Shown here piece by piece: positions 35,080 to 38,393 of a stretch of DNA of 38,393 nucleotides. This DNA is from Chloroflexota bacterium (GTDB lineage: Bacteria > Chloroflexota > Dehalococcoidia > Lucifugimonadales > Australimonadaceae): contig VXQP01000016.1 in assembly GCA_009838965.1 (NCBI GenBank), forward strand, positions 1 through 38,393. Direction: 5' to 3'. A program made the translations under genes and the position numbers. A model generated the notes under the pieces. That model did not search any database. It saw nothing but the letters and a program-made list of their open reading frames with translations, and was not told the origin of the DNA. Position 1 is the first letter of the stretch; the number at the start of each line of letters is the position of its first letter.

Positions 35080-36039
35080 TCAGGAGGAGGAGCGGGCGAG
35101 GTTCGAGAGGAGGGAGAGCGTGCGCTCGCGGGATGCGGCGGCGTCCGGCCCTGCGGCGACGATGGAAACGATGATCTCGCTCGCACCGAAATCGAACAGC
35201 TCGGCGACACGTTCGCTGACACGCTCCTCGCTGCCGGACAGCACAACGCTCTCGATCATGCCGTCGCTCCAGCCCTCGAGTTGCGCGGCCTCGGGGAACC
35301 CCGCCTCCGCGAACATCGCCTGGTAGAAGGGCATGCGGGGGTAGTTGGCAAGCTGCTCGCGGGCAGCGGCTCGGACCTCGTCGGCGTCGTCGTGAACGCA
35401 CATCGGCGCGTGGACGATGAGCGGCGGGCACGGCCGTCCCGCGCGTTCGGCGCCGCGCTGCAGCGCAGGGAGGGCGACGTCGCGCAGGTAGACGCCGGGC
35501 GACACCCAGCTGATCGCGCCGTCGGCGGCCTCCCCGCACAGCTCATATGACTTCGGGCGCAGGGCTGAGGCCATCACGGGCACGTCCGGCACGGGCGCGG
35601 GAAGGCTCACGTTCGCGCGGTAGATGCTGCCCTCGAACTCGACTGCGCCGGTGTGCAGCAGCGTGCGTGTGACGGTGAGGTATTCGCGGAGCGCCGTCAG
35701 CGGCGTGCGGTAGTCGGCGCCGAAGACGGTGGTCATGGGTCGGATGTGGCTGGGCCCGATGCCGAACCGGAAGCGGTTGCCCGATAGCTGCGCGGCGACC
35801 TGCACCTGCTGCGCAGCGGCGACGGGGTGCCGTCCCCACGTCGGCACGATGCAGGTGCCGAGCAGGATGCGCTCGGTACGCGCTCCGGCGGCGGCCATGA
35901 GCGTGATGCCGTCCAGGCTCGCGCCGCCGACGGTGAGCCAGGCGGCGTCGATGCCGCGCTCCTCGCTGTCCTCAATGCGTGCTAGCACCGCGTTGCTGTC
36001 GCCGCCCATGACGGCAAGGCCGATGGTCCCTGCTCCCAT
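35080..36039 (-). CDS. LLM-class F420-dependent oxidoreductase
   Basis: A 319-residue luciferase-like TIM-barrel flavin/deazaflavin oxidoreductase. The motifs are GIDAAWLTVG near the start, RILLGTCIVPTWGRHPVAAA with the segment for cofactor binding, GNRFRFGIGPSH, PVMASALRPKSYELCGEAADGAISWV, and GASEIIVSIVAAG near the end. Members use F420 or FMN to oxidise small molecules; the substrate is unknown. It fits with the DDN-like gene in suggesting F420 use. The start is ATG at 36039, with AGGA upstream. Confidence 0.93.
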   Translation of the reverse strand: MGAGTIGLAVMGGDSNAVLARIEDSEERGIDAAWLTVGGASLDGITLMAAAGARTERILLGTCIVPTWGRHPVAAAQQVQVAAQLSGNRFRFGIGPSHIRPMTTVFGADYRTPLTALREYLTVTRTLLHTGAVEFEGSIYRANVSLPAPVPDVPVMASALRPKSYELCGEAADGAISWVSPGVYLRDVALPALQRGAERAGRPCPPLIVHAPMCVHDDADEVRAAAREQLANYPRMPFYQAMFAEAGFPEAAQLEGWSDGMIESVVLSGSEERVSERVAELFDFGASEIIVSIVAAGPDAAASRERTLSLLSNLARSSS

Positions 36040-36098
36040 GCGTAGTCCTCCGTTCAGTCAGTGGTGTTGTGCGGGGAGAGTGTAACCGCTCGCGCGGA

Positions 36099-36911
36099 CT
36101 ACGAGGAGCGCCGGCGGAACCTGCGCCAGGCTATGGACAGCACGAGCATGGCCACGGCGACGAGCACGATGGCCCCGCCGCCCGGGATGTCCCGGTAGAA
36201 GGCGAGCGCCAGTCCGGTAACGGTGCTGATGATTCCTACGATCGATGACACGATGATCGCGGTGCGCAGGCTGTTCGTAACTCCCTGCCCGACGAGGACG
36301 GGGATGACGATGAGCGCGCCTACCAGCAGGACTCCCATGATCCGCATGGCGAGCGTGATGGTGGCTGCGGCCAGCACTGCAAGGCCGAGGTTGACCCAGT
36401 CCACCTTGATGCCGGAGACACGGGCAAGCGCGTCGTCGAACGAGGTCTGCGCGAGTTCGGTGAAGAATGCAGTTACGCCGACGACCACGAAGAACGCCAG
36501 GCCTGCAAGGAGCCAGAGGTCCAGCTCCGTGATGGTGAGGATGGAGCCGAAGAGGAAGCTGAGCAGGTCCACGTTGAACCCCTGCGCGGCGCTGATGACG
36601 ACCACGGCCGCCGCGAGCGAGGAGTAGAGCGCAACGGCGAGGACGGCGTCGCCGGGGAGCCTGCCGCGCGAGCGCAACAGTTCCATGACAACGGCGGCGA
36701 TGGTGACGGCAATGAACGTGGTGAGTGTCGGGTAGACGTTCACCGCGAACCCGACAGCAACGCCGAACAGCGCAACGTGCGCGAGCGTGTCTGAGAGGAG
36801 CGAGAAGCGTCGCAGCACCAGGAACGTGCCGAGCACGGGCGCAAGTGCGCCTACGAGGACGCCGCCGATGAGGGCCCGCACCATGAACTCGTATTGCAGT
36901 ATGGCCGGCAT
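36099..36911 (-). CDS. znuB: Zinc/manganese ABC transporter permease
   Basis: A 270-residue integral membrane protein of the ABC-3 family with about eight hydrophobic helices. The conserved cytoplasmic segment LVLRRFSLLSDTLAHVALFG contacts the ATPase, and the family segments DLLSFLFGSILTIT and RIMGVLLVGALIVIPV are present. It moves Zn2+ or Mn2+ across the membrane together with the downstream-listed ATPase and lipoprotein. The ATG at 36911 is 4 nt after the ATPase stop; upstream in-frame codons overlap that gene. The metal cannot be told from the permease alone. Confidence 0.92.
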   Translation of the reverse strand: MPAILQYEFMVRALIGGVLVGALAPVLGTFLVLRRFSLLSDTLAHVALFGVAVGFAVNVYPTLTTFIAVTIAAVVMELLRSRGRLPGDAVLAVALYSSLAAAVVVISAAQGFNVDLLSFLFGSILTITELDLWLLAGLAFFVVVGVTAFFTELAQTSFDDALARVSGIKVDWVNLGLAVLAAATITLAMRIMGVLLVGALIVIPVLVGQGVTNSLRTAIIVSSIVGIISTVTGLALAFYRDIPGGGAIVLVAVAMLVLSIAWRRFRRRSS

Positions 36912-36915
36912 GGGA

Positions 36916-37731
36916 TCAGCGGTGCGCGAGCCGGTCGAACCCGTCGTGGCGGGGGGCGTCTTCGCCGTGGGCATGGTGGTCGTGATGCACGCCGTGGTGG
37001 AGCACTTCGACCGGAAAGCCGTAGAGCCGCACCAGGTCATCCTCAGTCAGCTCATGGGGCGGGCAATGGCACAGGAGCGTGCAGTTGATGCATGCCACGG
37101 TGCAGGCCTCGCGCATGACAGCGCCGACGTCGTGGGAGATGATGAGAATGGTGACGCCGCTCTCGCGCAGCTGGCGGAGCAGCATGTAGACCTCTTCCCC
37201 TCCCTGAGCGTCCACTCCGGCGATGGGCTCGTCCATCACGAGCAGGTCCGGCTTGCGGATGAGGGCGCGGGCGATGAGTGCGCGCTGCTGCTGGCCGGTG
37301 GAGAGCTCGCCGATGCGCCGGCGTTTGAAGTCCATCATGTCGACCGCCCGCAGGACGCTGTCAACGTCGGCGCCATTCTTCCGGCTCCAGAAATCGAACG
37401 GCGAGAAGCCGGTGTACCGTCCGTGCGCCACGACCTCGCCCACCGTGATGGGGAACATGGCGTGGATGCCGGTGGAGACCTGCGGGACGTAGCCGATGCG
37501 GTGCCAGTCCCTGAACCGCTCGATGTCGGTCCCGAAGACGCGTACGCTTCCACTGTCCGGCTTGATGAGCCCGAGGATGACCTTGACAAGCGTGCTCTTG
37601 CCGCTGCCGTTGGGCCCGACGATGGCCGTGAAGTCCCCACTCTTGATGCGCAGCGTCACGCCGTGCACCGCGGGGGCGCCCGCATAGGTGTAGGAGACCT
37701 CCTCCAGTTCAACTGCCAGCGTATCGTCCAT
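36916..37731 (-). CDS. znuC: Zinc/manganese ABC transporter ATPase
   Basis: A 271-residue ABC ATPase. Walker A GPNGSGKST is at 39-47, signature LSTGQQQR at 143-150, Walker B LLVMDEP at 163-169, and the switch histidine is H200. It energises uptake of metal by the znuB-type permease. The C-terminal region is unusual: a cysteine cluster (C210, C214, C217, C221, C223) followed by a histidine-rich tail (HHGVHHDHHAHGEDAPRHDG). These could bind metal and sense or buffer it in the cytoplasm. It lies 48 nt after the substrate-binding gene and 4 nt before the permease gene. Confidence 0.94.
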   Translation of the reverse strand: MDDTLAVELEEVSYTYAGAPAVHGVTLRIKSGDFTAIVGPNGSGKSTLVKVILGLIKPDSGSVRVFGTDIERFRDWHRIGYVPQVSTGIHAMFPITVGEVVAHGRYTGFSPFDFWSRKNGADVDSVLRAVDMMDFKRRRIGELSTGQQQRALIARALIRKPDLLVMDEPIAGVDAQGGEEVYMLLRQLRESGVTILIISHDVGAVMREACTVACINCTLLCHCPPHELTEDDLVRLYGFPVEVLHHGVHHDHHAHGEDAPRHDGFDRLAHR

Positions 37732-37779
37732 ATCCGTTCTCTACTTCAGTCGCCCGGCCGGAACAGTGGGCCGGTCCAG

Positions 37780-38393
37780 TTACGAGCATTCCATCGCGGC
37801 CCGCAGGCTCTTCAGGTTGTCGCGCATCAGACCGAAGTAGTCTCCGTGCTCGTCCAGCTCTGCCTGGGTTATGCCGTCCATCGGGTGGATCGTGTATATG
37901 CTTGCGCCGGTCTCGGCGGCGAGCACCTGCTCGTACGAACCGGAAAGCACAGGCTCCACGAGTATGGCTCCCAAGCCGAGGTCGTTGATGCGGTCGGCGA
38001 TGCTCGCGAGGCGCTGCGGCGATGGCTCTGCGTCGGGAGAGAGACCAGCCACCGGCACCTGCTCAAGGTCGTACGCCAGTGCGAGATAGCCGTATGCGGC
38101 GTGCGACGTGACGAACTCGCGGTGGACGCACGAGCTGAGGCCCGCCTCGAACTCGGCGTGCAGCGCCCGGAGCTCGGAAGAGAGCGTGGCGAGGTTCGCC
38201 CGGTAGACGTCGGCGCCCTCGGGGTCCGCCTCGATCAGCGTCCCGGCGATGCGCTCCGCCTGGGTGATGGCGCGCAGCGGGTCGAGCCAGAAGTGCGGAT
38301 CGAACTCCCCATGTGCGTGCCCGTGCTCGTCCTCGTGCGCGTGTTCGTCCTCGTGCCCGTGCTCGTCCTCGTCCTCATGGGCGTGCTCGTCCT
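37780..38393 (-). CDS. znuA: Zinc/manganese ABC transporter substrate-binding protein (5' end outside window)
   Basis: The frame runs open from the window end, so the N-terminus and signal are missing. The 204 visible residues belong to the ZnuA/cluster A-I metal-binding family: HGEFDPHFWLDPLRAITQAE, then CVHREFVTSHAAYGYLALAY (a metal-ligand histidine in the conserved FVTSHAAYGY), ASIADRINDLGLGAILVEP, and GASIYTIHPMDG. A His/Asp/Glu-rich repeat (units like DEHGHEDEHAHE) near the window end is the flexible metal-gathering loop typical of zinc-type members and supports zinc rather than manganese. It is first of the three transport genes. Confidence 0.93.
   Translation of the reverse strand, partial: DEHAHEDEDEHGHEDEHAHEDEHGHAHGEFDPHFWLDPLRAITQAERIAGTLIEADPEGADVYRANLATLSSELRALHAEFEAGLSSCVHREFVTSHAAYGYLALAYDLEQVPVAGLSPDAEPSPQRLASIADRINDLGLGAILVEPVLSGSYEQVLAAETGASIYTIHPMDGITQAELDEHGDYFGLMRDNLKSLRAAMECS

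Noticed and set aside
38320-38393. CRISPR-like or satellite repeat at the window end
   Set aside because: The short repeats are codons for a His/Asp/Glu-rich loop in znuA. No array with regular spacers was seen anywhere in the window.

Overview
The window looks like a chromosomal segment of a high-GC bacterium that uses coenzyme F420. The evidence is an LLM-class F420-type oxidoreductase, a deazaflavin-dependent nitroreductase-like protein, GAAC-N4-GTTC LexA boxes of the Gram-positive/Chloroflexota type, and a DUF1800/DUF1501 pair. Together with Rieske, SDR and HD/HIT genes this suggests Chloroflexota, perhaps a SAR202/Dehalococcoidia-like lineage. That placement is inference; no rRNA gene is present.

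Region 1 (1-17.3 kb) is accessory DNA, a defence and mobile-element island. It opens with the C-terminal part of a SNF2-type helicase, a tRNA-Leu-like remnant and two tiny membrane proteins. A compact, mostly overlapping minus-strand operon follows, in transcription order: hsdM, an unrecognised 494-aa protein with three HEPN-like R-[ND]-x3-H motifs, hsdS, a DUF433 antitoxin-like gene, a DUF5615 PIN-like toxin gene, hsdR, and a VapC-like PIN gene. This type I restriction-modification operon therefore carries up to three separate ribonuclease-like modules. Upstream lie an IS5-type transposase remnant and a cluster of tiny orphan genes. A 1496-aa protein follows, with an N-terminal sacsin/NOVEIN-like GHKL (HSP90-type) ATPase and a C-terminal DUF3883/PD-(D/E)xK nuclease-like domain.

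Region 2 (17.3-25.1 kb) looks like ordinary chromosome: katG, an MFS exporter, a family-5 solute-binding lipoprotein, prfB with its programmed +1 frameshift, tRNA-Pro(GGG) and an F420-type nitroreductase-like gene.

Region 3 (25.1-26.9 kb) is a two-gene minus-strand unit. Its promoter has near-consensus -35 and -10 elements with a LexA box in the spacer and a second box upstream. The first product resembles a phage terminase large subunit that has lost its Walker A lysine. The second is a small four-cysteine helix-turn-helix protein.

Region 4 (26.9-38.4 kb) is metabolic. It holds an SDR and an arylsulfotransferase-like beta-propeller (plus strand), converging on a Rieske oxygenase-DUF1800-DUF1501 operon (minus strand). 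After these come YqeK-like HD, HIT, stand-alone RAM, nucleoside 2-deoxyribosyltransferase-like and LLM oxidoreductase genes, separated by REP-like hairpins, and finally a znuACB-type zinc/manganese ABC transporter cut by the window end.
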